Shown here in pieces: positions 42,830 to 51,342 of a stretch of 64,000 bases of DNA (position 1 is its first letter; each line of letters starts with the position of its first letter). The notes below the pieces were generated by a model, which was given only the letters and a program-made list of their open reading frames with translations, ran no database searches and was not told the origin of the DNA. This DNA is from Ignavibacteriota bacterium. GTDB lineage: Bacteria; Bacteroidota; Ignavibacteria; UBA10030; UBA6906. A program made the translations under genes and the position numbers. The DNA lies in contig JADJHP010000001.1 in the NCBI GenBank assembly GCA_016707525.1, positions 62,001 through 126,000 of the forward strand, written 5' to 3'.

Positions 42830-44377
42830 ATGAGACTGACAATGGTAGTCGCCATGACGCGTGAGTTGGCGATGATCGCAACACTTCCTTTCCTTCTCTT
42901 GTGCTGTCTCGAAACCTCAGCCCAGACCCCTGGCTGGTCACAGCCCGTCAATCTCAAGGGGAGCGATTCTTCGAGAAGTGAGTTCCTATCGATGGCAGTC
43001 ACCCCGAGAGGGAAAGTATTTGCCGCCTGGCAATCCAAGAATCAACTGCCCTGGGATCTGAGGGCTCAGATCTTTCTCGCAACAAGCGATGGACAAGTGT
43101 GGTCCCCACCAGTGGCAATAACGGATACGGGTGTTATGGATCGTACTCCCGACATTGCCATCGATGGGTCAGGAGGCCCGCATGTTGTCTGGTGTGAGTA
43201 TGGGTCATCGGACATCTTGTACAAGCATTTCGATGGTGTGGGTTGGTCTGAGGCGCAGAATGTCTCGGAGACGCGACAAGGAGAATCCTATTTCCCCCGT
43301 ATCGCCATCGGGAGCGACAACACAGTCCACTTCGTCTGGCACGACAACTATCGCGAAGGGACGTTCCAGGTGTTGTATCGCTCGTTTAACGTGGCCAACG
43401 GGTGGTCTCCCTCGGTCATTCTCTCCGATACGAATTTCACCGGCGCGTTTCCGCATTTGGTGGTCGGCCCGGGAGACACCGTTCATGTGGCTTTCTGTGG
43501 TGAAATCCCTCCGAAGTGGTCATACGAGGTCTTCTACAGGAAGGGGCATCATGGATCGTGGTCGCTAATCGAGCGTATCACGACTGATGACACGCTTGAG
43601 TCGGTCCGTCCAGATATTGCGCTCGATCGGAATGGGCATCCGAACATTGTTTGGGATCAGCAACTCAATGCGTATGGAGACTTTGCCAACGGGATCCGTC
43701 TGGTGACGAAGCGAGGAGATACGTGGTCAGCGCCGGAGGTTGTCTACGACACCACAGAATCGATCAGGCCCTCACTCGCTTTCGACGTGAACAATTCCCC
43801 TCACGTGCTCTGGTATCTCCGTGAGCGCGCAAACTCGCGCAGCAGCGGGCTCTACAGCACACGGGCAAGCGGCAGCGGCGCATGGACCAGGCCGGTGAGT
43901 TTGTCGAGCCCTGTGGTGGTTGACCCTGGTGAATCCGTGATCCGCGCGGATGCGCTGGGAGGGGTCCATGCCCTCTGGGGGAAAGGATGGTCGTCGCGCG
44001 ATCGAGGGATTTACTATTCGCGTCGGTCGACTGTCGACGGGATTGAGCATGTATCGGACGGATATCCATTTGAATTCACCCTTGAGCAGAATTACCCTAA
44101 TCCTTTCAATCCTTCCACGACGATTCGATTCTCGCTCCCAGAACGTTCCGTCGTTCGAGTCACGTATACAATCCGCTTGGCCAGGAGGAGGCAGCGATCT
44201 TCGATGGAACACCGATGCCGGGGTGCATTCTCTGGCTTTCGAGGAAGTCATCTCGCATCCAGAGTGCTTTTACCGGATACAGACCCGGGGGTTCATGGCA
44301 AAAAAGGCATGATGCTTATCAAAGTAGGTGTGCGGAGAGGGGGGCCCGGGGGGGAGGGGGGGGAGAGGTACAGATAG
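42830..44377 (+). CDS. Secreted propeller-like T9SS cargo protein (gene B), C-terminal tail scrambled by indels
   Basis: Open frame of 515 codons from the ATG at 42830 (ATG 42854 also possible); signal peptide LAMIATLPFLLLCCLETSAQ. The body is a six- or seven-bladed propeller with repeats such as RTPDIAIDGSGGPHVVWCEY, YFPRIAIGSDNTVHFVWHD, AFPHLVVGPGDTVHVAFCG, SVRPDIALDRNGHPNIVWDQ, RPSLAFDVNNSPHVLWYL. The T9SS domain starts normally (QNYPNPFNPSTTIRFSLPE) but the sequel is spread over three frames: VYNPLGQEEAAIFDGTPMPG, then GVHSLAFE, then GSHLAS, then YRIQTRGFMAKK. At least three single-base losses are needed, so the sorting signal is broken. Confidence 0.82.
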   Translation: MRLTMVVAMTRELAMIATLPFLLLCCLETSAQTPGWSQPVNLKGSDSSRSEFLSMAVTPRGKVFAAWQSKNQLPWDLRAQIFLATSDGQVWSPPVAITDTGVMDRTPDIAIDGSGGPHVVWCEYGSSDILYKHFDGVGWSEAQNVSETRQGESYFPRIAIGSDNTVHFVWHDNYREGTFQVLYRSFNVANGWSPSVILSDTNFTGAFPHLVVGPGDTVHVAFCGEIPPKWSYEVFYRKGHHGSWSLIERITTDDTLESVRPDIALDRNGHPNIVWDQQLNAYGDFANGIRLVTKRGDTWSAPEVVYDTTESIRPSLAFDVNNSPHVLWYLRERANSRSSGLYSTRASGSGAWTRPVSLSSPVVVDPGESVIRADALGGVHALWGKGWSSRDRGIYYSRRSTVDGIEHVSDGYPFEFTLEQNYPNPFNPSTTIRFSLPERSVVRVTYTIRLARRRQRSSMEHRCRGAFSGFRGSHLASRVLLPDTDPGVHGKKGMMLIKVGVRRGGPGGEGGERYR

Positions 44378-44490
44378 CAGAAGAGCCCGGAAATCTTCCG
44401 GGCTCTAAATTATCCATGATCCATGGATAATGGATAACTGATAATTCAAAAGCCCGCCGAAGGCGGGCTTTTGTGGCGGGGCGGACGGGA
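44337..44490 (+). repeat. 3' repeat module, copy 3, running into tRNA-Asp
   Basis: G-rich tract (runs of 6, 7 and 8 G at 44339-44363), hairpin GAGCCCGG/CCGGGCTC (44383-44405), TTATCCATGATCCATGGATAA palindromic core, ACTGATAATTC, hairpin AAAAGCCCGCC/GGCGGGCTTTT (44448-44472), then the genuine 3' end of tRNA-Asp on the minus strand. The second hairpin read on the minus strand is the tRNA terminator (UUCG loop). Confidence 0.85.
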
Positions 44491-44551
44491 CTCGAACCCG
44501 CGACCTCCTGCGTGACAGGCAGGCGCTCTAACCAAGCTGAGCTACCGCCCC
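44474..44551 (-). tRNA. tRNA-Asp (anticodon GTC)
   Basis: Minus-strand cloverleaf: acceptor GGGGCGG pairs with CCGCCCC, D arm TAGCTCAGCTTGGTTAGAG, anticodon arm CCTGC-CTGTCAC-GCAGG with anticodon GTC, variable AGGTC, T arm GCGGG-TTCGAGT-CCCGT, discriminator G and encoded CCA. 78 bases including CCA. A terminator hairpin follows directly on its own strand. Confidence 0.96.
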
Positions 44552-44745
44552 CTTTGTTTTCTCCCTCTTTTTGGCTCTTTTTGAGACTTCTCCCGCCCGG
44601 AATACGCTTTGCTTGGATGGGTGAAGTGCCGGAAGACCTTGAAGAGGTAAGAACGTCTACAGCAACATTAAGATAAGGCATTTCTCCGAAATCCGCAAGC
44701 GCTTTTTCGTGTCGCCCACCCCGAAATCCATTGGCTGCATCGAGG

Positions 44746-46032
44746 CTAGCGGATCACGATGCGCACCCCATTGAACGTGGTCGAGCCGAGGGGACCCGTC
44801 GTGACATATTCCGCGTGATCATACGCCAGGTCAATGTGGGTCGCGAGGAACGATACCATCCCATCCGACTGGATACCTGCATCGATGGCCGACAACAGCC
44901 GCAAAAAGCCGGCGAGACGGATCCCGTATCCTCCGGTCGAGTAGTTTCGGGCTCCGAAATTGGGCGACTCCCTGAAACTCCCACCCCGTATGGCGATCGC
45001 TTCGCCGATCTCCAACTGCCACCCCTTGTGCAGTTCGGGCCGCTCGTTGTCATCGAGCTTTCCCCGGATGACATGTTTGAAGAAAGAGATATCTCCGAGG
45101 CCCGACTGGTACTCAAACGTCCCGTTCCCGTTTCGCACGATGAGCCGATCCTCGGCTTCGCGCGCAAGCGTGAACGCGATCACTTTCCAGGGCCGGTTGT
45201 CCACATCCATCACCAGACCCAGCTCTGCGCTTATCCCCAGAACAGCATTGCGGGGAAGGGGATCGCTCATTGCCGCGGTCACATACGAGACACTCCGCCC
45301 TTGATTCTGGTGAGCGTATCCTATCGAGAGATTCACAAGAGGAGAGAGACCAGACCCCAGTGTTACCGGTTCTCCTTTCACCTTCGCAACGATGTCGATA
45401 ATGGGAGCCTCCAGCAACACACCAACATCGGTCGCCGACGGTTCGGCCCGTCCGGTCCCCATTTCCTGCTCGGTGCCGATCGGGGAAAGGTTCGAGACGA
45501 TCTTCTCGAAGTTCACACCCACGCCGAGCCTTACAAAGTAGTCTACCCCCACGCCCAGACTGAAGCATTCCGATCGTTCCCATGATTCATGCCTGGTGCT
45601 CGCTCCAGGTGAGGACGGACTTGTCGTGATGAACGTCCCGAGGTTCAGGAAAACCCGTGAGTATCCCAACCCGATGCTGATCGGCAGTTTCAGGTCGAAC
45701 ACCCGCGCCAGGTTCACTCCTGCGTTTGCCGCAGTGACATTGTACGTGAGGTCAGGGTTCCCGAACGCCGGGAGCCACCGGGTCTTCGGCGCGTAGGTGG
45801 ATGCGGCAAAGTAGTTGTCCAGGCTGAACAATCCGAGCTGACCGGGGTTCACGAAGGTAGCTATCGGATCGTCCGATGCGACGGCCGTGGACACGCCACC
45901 CCATCCGTTCGCGCCGGGAGAAGGTGCGATCAGGAGGAACGGGACGGCACTCTCACCTTGCGCGAGGGCCGGGGTGTGGATGCACAATAGTATTGCCGCA
46001 CAAAGGCTCGCACAAATGACGCTTCGCTTCAT
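44746..46032 (-). CDS. PorV/PorQ-like outer-membrane beta-barrel protein
   Basis: 428 residues from the ATG at 46032 (signal peptide MKRSVICASLCAAILLC, cleavage near ALAQG). A longer frame from 46146 lacks a leader. The mature start NGWGGVSTAVASDDPIATFVNPGQLGLFS is the pattern of FadL/PorV-type barrels in the FCB group (a small-residue loop, then NP-x2-L), and the rest consists of amphipathic strands (YFVRLGVGVNFEKIV, LVNLSIGYAHQNQG, YGIRLAGFLRLLS) ending VRIVIR. It is divergent from the TonB receptor gene and shares its control region, so it probably belongs to the same pectin-responsive locus. It might be a transport barrel or part of T9SS; both are open. Confidence 0.8.
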   Translation of the reverse strand: MKRSVICASLCAAILLCIHTPALAQGESAVPFLLIAPSPGANGWGGVSTAVASDDPIATFVNPGQLGLFSLDNYFAASTYAPKTRWLPAFGNPDLTYNVTAANAGVNLARVFDLKLPISIGLGYSRVFLNLGTFITTSPSSPGASTRHESWERSECFSLGVGVDYFVRLGVGVNFEKIVSNLSPIGTEQEMGTGRAEPSATDVGVLLEAPIIDIVAKVKGEPVTLGSGLSPLVNLSIGYAHQNQGRSVSYVTAAMSDPLPRNAVLGISAELGLVMDVDNRPWKVIAFTLAREAEDRLIVRNGNGTFEYQSGLGDISFFKHVIRGKLDDNERPELHKGWQLEIGEAIAIRGGSFRESPNFGARNYSTGGYGIRLAGFLRLLSAIDAGIQSDGMVSFLATHIDLAYDHAEYVTTGPLGSTTFNGVRIVIR

Positions 46033-46239
46033 GAAGGCTCCGTACCTGGACGGTGTAAGATATGCTGATGTCTTCCCCCCATCAGAAATGCGTTTGGAAA
46101 GCAGCGAGAGTTGGAGGGAGAAAGAGCAGGGGAATCGGCGTAGCACTCAATAATAGTAACCAAGGAACGGGTCAAGGTCAATGGCAACAGAGTCACCCGT
46201 CTTCGTACTGCGTTTTCTTGGTCACCGGTTACTTTTTTC

Positions 46240-46268
46240 TTGACACTCTAGAATTCCCTTAGTATCTT
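46240..46268 (+). promoter_or_regulatory. Promoter of the TonB-dependent receptor gene
   Basis: TTGACA 46240-46245, 17-base spacer, TATCTT 46263-46268. Predicted start near 46275, just before the operator at 46283. The leader to the ATG at 46504 is about 230 bases with no clear gene. Confidence 0.78.
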
Positions 46269-46282
46269 CGTTCACGATACAG

Positions 46283-46300
46283 TTACCGGTAAAGTAACCG
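46283..46300 (+). promoter_or_regulatory. LacI-family operator at the TonB receptor promoter
   Basis: TTACCGGTAAAGTAACCG: perfect palindrome TTACCGGTAA with the central CG typical of LacI-family sites, followed by AAGTAACCG. Fourteen of 18 positions match the site at 58025. A half site CGGTTACTTT occurs at 46226-46235. It overlaps the start of the transcript, fitting repression by the LacI protein encoded at 59319. Confidence 0.65.
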
Positions 46301-46503
46301 TAATGATGCCGGTTGCGGGGGTTTTCAGCAGATCCGTTTCATTGAAACGTCAGCAGCTAATCCCCTCACGGCACCGTGAGAACTGGGGCCACCCCTCACG
46401 CATACGGACCACCAATCACGCTTCCCGTCTGTTCTCGAAATCGAATCTGTACACCCGTCGCGCCCGCGCACAGGACGCGACGGTGAAGAGAAGGAGATCT
46501 CCT

Positions 46504-49497
46504 ATGCTTCGTTCCATACTCCATGCAACCCTGCTCCTCCTGCTGATCCCGGCAGCCGGCTTCGCCCAGAGCACGTTGCGCGGGACGGTGAGGGATTCCG
46601 TCACGCATGAAACTCTCGTCGGCGCGAACATCCACCTGATCGGCACAGCCATCGGGGGCGTTACCGACAGAGAAGGGCAGTTCAATGTGACCAATATCCC
46701 CGCCGGTACGTACCGCGTCCGCGTGTCGTACGTCGGCTACAAACAGCGCGAGTATCCGACCACGTTCGAAGGGAAGGCCACGGTCACGCTGAACCCCGCA
46801 CTCGTGCCCGATGTGCTCGAAGGCAACGAGGTCGTCATCACCGCACAGGCTCGCGGACAGGTCGCCGCCATCAACCAGCAGATCACGTCGTCCACGATCG
46901 TGAATGTGATCTCGGAAGAAAAGATCAAGGAAATGCCGGACGCGAACGCGGCCGAAGCGATCGGCCGACTGCCCGGCGTCTCGATCATCCGTTCCGGCGG
47001 AGAAGCGAACAAGGTCATCCTCCGTGGCATGAGCGACAAATTCACAAGCTTCACCATCGACGGTGTGCGCATCCCTCCGACCGATGCCGATTCGCACGGC
47101 GTCGATCTGAGCACGTTCTCACAGGGGACGCTCGCAGGTATCGAATTGTTCAAGGCACTCACGCCCGATAAGGATGCCGACGCGATCGCCGGCAGCATCA
47201 ACCTCGTGACCCGCAAGGCCCCCGAAGAGCGCCAGGTGAGGATCGATGCCAAGGGGCTCTACAGCAAGATGACGGACAATCTCGGTCAATACGACATTTC
47301 CGCAAAGTACAGTGAGCGGTTCTTCGATAACGTGCTCGGCGTCCAGGTCAGCGGGAATCTGGAACAGCGGGACCGGAGTCGCGAGCAGTACAATCTCAGC
47401 CTGGATGGAACATGGAGAAACTACACGGACTACTATATCGATGACCTGACGCTCAATTTCGTCGATGAAACACGCCGCCGGGGTGGTGCAGGTCTCCTCC
47501 TTGATATCAATACGCCGGAGGGCGGGACCATCAGGATCAACAACATGTTCAGCCAGACGAACAGGGACTACACGACGTATGGCAGGAACTATCCGAATGG
47601 AGGCGAGCGCGTCTACTACTCGATCTGGGACCGCGAGCAGGCCATCAACGTCTTCAACAGTTCCATTCGTGGCGACAATATGGTGTATGACATGAACGTC
47701 ACCTGGGGGTTGTCGTTCGCCCAATCGCAGTCGCAGTTGCCGTATGACTACCGCATGCAGTTCAGTGAAGCCCCGAGCACGGGAATCTCGGGTATGCGCG
47801 GCATTCCGGAGTCCATCTGGAAGGGGCCGGTGGAACAGTTCATTGATTATGCCTACAACAATTTCAGCGCGTCATCGCTCGACACAGCGGTGTACTCGAC
47901 CGAAAAGAACCATGACCGTGAACGGACGGCCTTCTTCGACATCTCCCGGAAGGTCGTCCTTGGAGATCAACTCACGTGGGATGTCAAGGTCGGCGGCAAG
48001 TACCGGTACCGCACACGCTTCAAGGAGTCGACGAGCCTGATGGCGCCGTACTACCTGTCGTCGTATTTCGGGACCCACACCATCGCCGGCGACGGCAGCA
48101 TTCAGCCCAAGAATTTCGCGGGCAGCCGGTTCGCCGATCTGCAACTCGTAGGACGGCTCGTGCTCCTGACCAATTTCGTGGGAGCGTCCCCGGAGAAGAG
48201 GGCGATCTTTGACCGGTTCAGCCTTAATCCGTTGATCAGCAAGGATGCCCTCCGGGAGTGGTACGAACTCAATAAGAATGGTGTCAGTGCCTCCGGCAAC
48301 CAGCGCGAGTACAACTATGACCCCGAGGCCGCCGGCGACTACTACGATATCACGGAGCGGATCGCCGCCGTGTACCTCATGAACACCTTCAACGTGGGCT
48401 CCTTCGCCACAGTGATCGCGGGCGTGCGTGTCGAACATGAGACCGATGACTACAATTCGGTCTACTCGACATCGGCACTGTCCGGGTTCCCGGTGACGGG
48501 GTCCTTCATCGACACCACGGCGCAACATTCGGAAACGAGTGTCCTGCCCAATTTCCACCTGACCCTGCGTCCGACCGAGTTCATGAACGTGCGGTTCGCG
48601 GCGTACCGTGCGCTGGCGCGGCCGGATTTCAACATGCGGCTCAACAAACTTGTTGCGCGGATCACCAACCCCCGGAATATCGTGACCGCGGGCAATCCGG
48701 ATCTGAAGAACGCGAAAGCCTGGAACTTCGAGGTCAATACCTCCTTCTTCGGCAACGACATCGGCCTCTTTACGGTGTCCGCCTTCTACCGGGACATCGC
48801 GGACATGTTTCACACGGTGAGCAACATTCCCATGGACTACAAGCGGGGCGTGGGGTCCATACTTGACACACTCGGCATCACCTGGGCGATGCCGTTCCCG
48901 AGGAACTCACCGATGAGTCTCACCTACGCGACCAACTCCGACAAGCCAACGAAGGTCTGGGGCTTCGAAGTGGAGCACCAGGCGAACCTTTCGTTCCTTC
49001 CCGGCCTCCTGTCGAATATCGTCCTGAGCTACAACCTCTCCATCATCCGCTCGGAGACCTTTGTGCTGTCGTACCGGACCGATACCTCGCGTACGTTCAT
49101 TCCGGGTATCGGCACGATCGAACGGTATTCCTTCGTGCTCTCGGAGCAGAAACAGAAGCTGGAAGGGCAGCCGGAACTCTTTGGCAACGTGGCGGTCGGG
49201 TACGACATCGGCGGGTTCACGGGGCGCCTGTCCGTCTTCTTCCAGGGCGAGTACAACCGTTCGTATTCTGCATCGCGGAGGAGCGACCCGGTGGTCCAGA
49301 ACTTCTCACGCTGGGACCTTTCCCTCAAGCAGCGCCTGACGGAGAATATCTCGGTCCTTTTCAATATCAATAATCTCTCAAGCATTGAAGAACAGGTGTA
49401 CACGGTCAATCGCGACCCGAGCGCCAACTGGGAGACCCTGACGTCGAATCAGCGCTACGGTCTGACCGCGGATCTGGGTGTAAGAATTGAATTCTGA
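46504..49497 (+). CDS. TonB-dependent outer-membrane receptor with carboxypeptidase-regulatory-like domain
   Basis: 997 residues from the ATG at 46504, with AAGGAG and signal peptide (SILHATLLLLLIPAAGFAQ). Domains: CarboxypepD_reg-like (STLRGTVRDSVTHETLVGANIHL to VTLNP, about 22-105), plug (IVNVISEEKIKEMPDANAAEAI, LPGVSIIR, VILRGMSDKFTSFTIDGVRIP, AIAGSINLVTRKA, about 135-240), then a 22-stranded barrel ending in YGLTADLGVRIEF with the terminal Phe. No SusD gene follows, so it is of the TonB-receptor type that imports oligosaccharides without SusD. With the adjacent beta-helix protein it should take up pectin fragments. Controlled by the operator at 46283. Confidence 0.92.
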   Translation: MLRSILHATLLLLLIPAAGFAQSTLRGTVRDSVTHETLVGANIHLIGTAIGGVTDREGQFNVTNIPAGTYRVRVSYVGYKQREYPTTFEGKATVTLNPALVPDVLEGNEVVITAQARGQVAAINQQITSSTIVNVISEEKIKEMPDANAAEAIGRLPGVSIIRSGGEANKVILRGMSDKFTSFTIDGVRIPPTDADSHGVDLSTFSQGTLAGIELFKALTPDKDADAIAGSINLVTRKAPEERQVRIDAKGLYSKMTDNLGQYDISAKYSERFFDNVLGVQVSGNLEQRDRSREQYNLSLDGTWRNYTDYYIDDLTLNFVDETRRRGGAGLLLDINTPEGGTIRINNMFSQTNRDYTTYGRNYPNGGERVYYSIWDREQAINVFNSSIRGDNMVYDMNVTWGLSFAQSQSQLPYDYRMQFSEAPSTGISGMRGIPESIWKGPVEQFIDYAYNNFSASSLDTAVYSTEKNHDRERTAFFDISRKVVLGDQLTWDVKVGGKYRYRTRFKESTSLMAPYYLSSYFGTHTIAGDGSIQPKNFAGSRFADLQLVGRLVLLTNFVGASPEKRAIFDRFSLNPLISKDALREWYELNKNGVSASGNQREYNYDPEAAGDYYDITERIAAVYLMNTFNVGSFATVIAGVRVEHETDDYNSVYSTSALSGFPVTGSFIDTTAQHSETSVLPNFHLTLRPTEFMNVRFAAYRALARPDFNMRLNKLVARITNPRNIVTAGNPDLKNAKAWNFEVNTSFFGNDIGLFTVSAFYRDIADMFHTVSNIPMDYKRGVGSILDTLGITWAMPFPRNSPMSLTYATNSDKPTKVWGFEVEHQANLSFLPGLLSNIVLSYNLSIIRSETFVLSYRTDTSRTFIPGIGTIERYSFVLSEQKQKLEGQPELFGNVAVGYDIGGFTGRLSVFFQGEYNRSYSASRRSDPVVQNFSRWDLSLKQRLTENISVLFNINNLSSIEEQVYTVNRDPSANWETLTSNQRYGLTADLGVRIEF

Positions 49498-49564
49498 TCG
49501 TTTTGTCGTGCACAACTACCATCGTAGCAACATGTACCACACCATCACCACACAGGAGGCTGTC

Positions 49565-51274
49565 ATGCGCAAGCTGCAATTACTACTTGCAGTGATGCTC
49601 GTTCTATCACTGCTGCCGGTTGCCACGGATGCACAGAATCTGTACCGGATCCCGCCCTATAGCGTGAACTCACGGTATCTGAACACCATCATCGTTGGCG
49701 ATACGCTCCCGAACGGGGCACGGCGGGATTCCAACGTCGTCTATGTGCTGCAGCGTGGAGGCGTCTACCTCTCACAGGCCGCCATCACCAATGGCTACCC
49801 CATCCGGATGCAGACGCATGATACGACCGGCAACGTCAGCAAGCCGATCATCTATCTCTATCCGAGCGCAACGACCGGCAATCCCCCGGGAACCTTCATC
49901 ACCATGCGTGCCAATGTATCCCTGAAGAATTTGATTATTTCGGGTTACTTTGAACCAGGCAACTATGTGCTGCAGGACACCTCGTTCCTGAACCACCTGC
50001 AGGGTTCCCTGTTCAACACGGGCGTGGCGGGCCTGACGCTGACGCTTGACAGCTGTATCCTGTCGCAGACCAATGGCAATCACGTCCGTACGGATCAGCC
50101 GCTCAGGACCCTGCGCATCACGAACTGCCGGTTCACGGACATGGGCTTCCTCGGCCGGTCGAACCTCGGTGCAGGAAAGGGGATCGATATCCGTGCGGGT
50201 TCCATCGATAGCTTCATCGTGGTGAACAACAGCTTCATCAACTGGCAGGACCGCATCATCCGCCACTTCTCGAGCACGGCGAATATCCAGTACCTCCGGT
50301 TCGAACACAATACCTGCGTCAATGGCATGAGCTATCACGGCATGCTGTCGCTTGGCAGGACCGGCAAGAAGGTCATCATCAAGGACAACCTGCTGTATGA
50401 TGCGTTCGCCATGGGCGCGGACTCCGACGCCGTGCGTCAGGCCGAGTTCACGGACAGCGGCGAGAAGGATGCGTTCGGTGGCGCCCGGATGACCTGGGTC
50501 GTCTCGGTTCCGAACGACTCGACCGCATGGACCGTGAAGAAGAACTACTATGTGGTCAGTACCGCAGGGAAGGGGTTCCTGGACTCCGCCTCGGTATGGC
50601 CTATCGTGGCAAACCCGGCCCTGACGGAAGGCTCACCACTGACCTACAAGATCAACAGCCGGATCGGCGCGGATTCCACCACGGCGTTCACGAAAACCAC
50701 GACGACATTCCCGAACATGCCGAAGCTGATGGTGGCCATGATGAAATGGTACCGTACGCCGAAGGCGTCGCTGGGTTCCGGCAAGACGAAGGAAACGACC
50801 AACTGGCTGCCGATGTATGACTACGATCGCAGAAGTGTTGGATACTACAGCGACACCCTCAATCTGGCATTCCCCACGACCGATGCGGTGTACACTGCCG
50901 CAGACGGCAACTACCCGGTGGGCGACCTGAACTGGTTCCCGGCACGCTACACCGCATGGAAGAACGACCCGACGGTGGATGTGCAGGAGCAGGGCGAAGC
51001 GGTGCCGGAAGCGTTCTCCCTGGCACAGAACTTCCCCAACCCGTTCAACCCGAGCACGCAGATCACGTTCACGCTCGCCAGGGCTTCGAAGGTCACACTG
51101 GAAGTGTACGACATCCTCGGCCGTCAGGTCGCCACGTTGATCAACGGCGATCTCCGTTCGGCCGGACGTCATGAAATGCAGTTCACCGCCGCAGGCCTCG
51201 CCTCGGGCGTGTACTTCTACCGGCTGTCCGCCGACCAGAAGGTTGCAACGATGAAGATGATGCTTGTCCGTTAA
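49565..51274 (+). CDS. Secreted right-handed beta-helix protein (pectate-lyase-like) with T9SS sorting domain
   Basis: 569 residues from the ATG at 49565, preceded by AGGAGG; signal peptide LQLLLAVMLVLSLLPVATDAQ. Residues about 20-350 show parallel beta-helix coils (VSLKNLIISGYFEPGNYVL, LTLTLDSCILSQTNGNHV, LRTLRITNCRFTDMG, SFIVVNNSFINWQ, YLRFEHNTCVNG), as in polysaccharide lyases and DUF5123-type surface proteins found next to glycan receptors. Catalytic residues cannot be assigned by eye. A C-terminal T9SS domain is present (NFPNPFNPSTQI to VATMKMMLVR). It follows the receptor by 67 bases and probably binds or cleaves pectin at the surface. Confidence 0.85.
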   Translation: MRKLQLLLAVMLVLSLLPVATDAQNLYRIPPYSVNSRYLNTIIVGDTLPNGARRDSNVVYVLQRGGVYLSQAAITNGYPIRMQTHDTTGNVSKPIIYLYPSATTGNPPGTFITMRANVSLKNLIISGYFEPGNYVLQDTSFLNHLQGSLFNTGVAGLTLTLDSCILSQTNGNHVRTDQPLRTLRITNCRFTDMGFLGRSNLGAGKGIDIRAGSIDSFIVVNNSFINWQDRIIRHFSSTANIQYLRFEHNTCVNGMSYHGMLSLGRTGKKVIIKDNLLYDAFAMGADSDAVRQAEFTDSGEKDAFGGARMTWVVSVPNDSTAWTVKKNYYVVSTAGKGFLDSASVWPIVANPALTEGSPLTYKINSRIGADSTTAFTKTTTTFPNMPKLMVAMMKWYRTPKASLGSGKTKETTNWLPMYDYDRRSVGYYSDTLNLAFPTTDAVYTAADGNYPVGDLNWFPARYTAWKNDPTVDVQEQGEAVPEAFSLAQNFPNPFNPSTQITFTLARASKVTLEVYDILGRQVATLINGDLRSAGRHEMQFTAAGLASGVYFYRLSADQKVATMKMMLVR

Positions 51275-51291
51275 TTGTGGGCTGCTGTCTA

Positions 51292-51318
51292 CCCCGGGAG
51301 GCATGGTGCCTCCCGGGG
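51292..51318 (+). terminator. Strong hairpin between the beta-helix gene and the SDR gene
   Basis: Twelve-base perfect inverted repeat CCCCGGGAGGCA / TGCCTCCCGGGG with a three-base loop, 18 bases after the stop. The following TCTTATG is only weakly U-rich, so it may act as partial terminator or mRNA stabiliser between surface and catabolic genes. Confidence 0.7.
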
Positions 51319-51342
51319 GTCTTATGCAAGGAGATCGTGTCA

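Noticed and set aside
44731..45585. 284-codon plus-strand frame over the PorV/PorQ-like gene
   Set aside because: Shadow of the minus-strand barrel gene, no start signal and no motifs.
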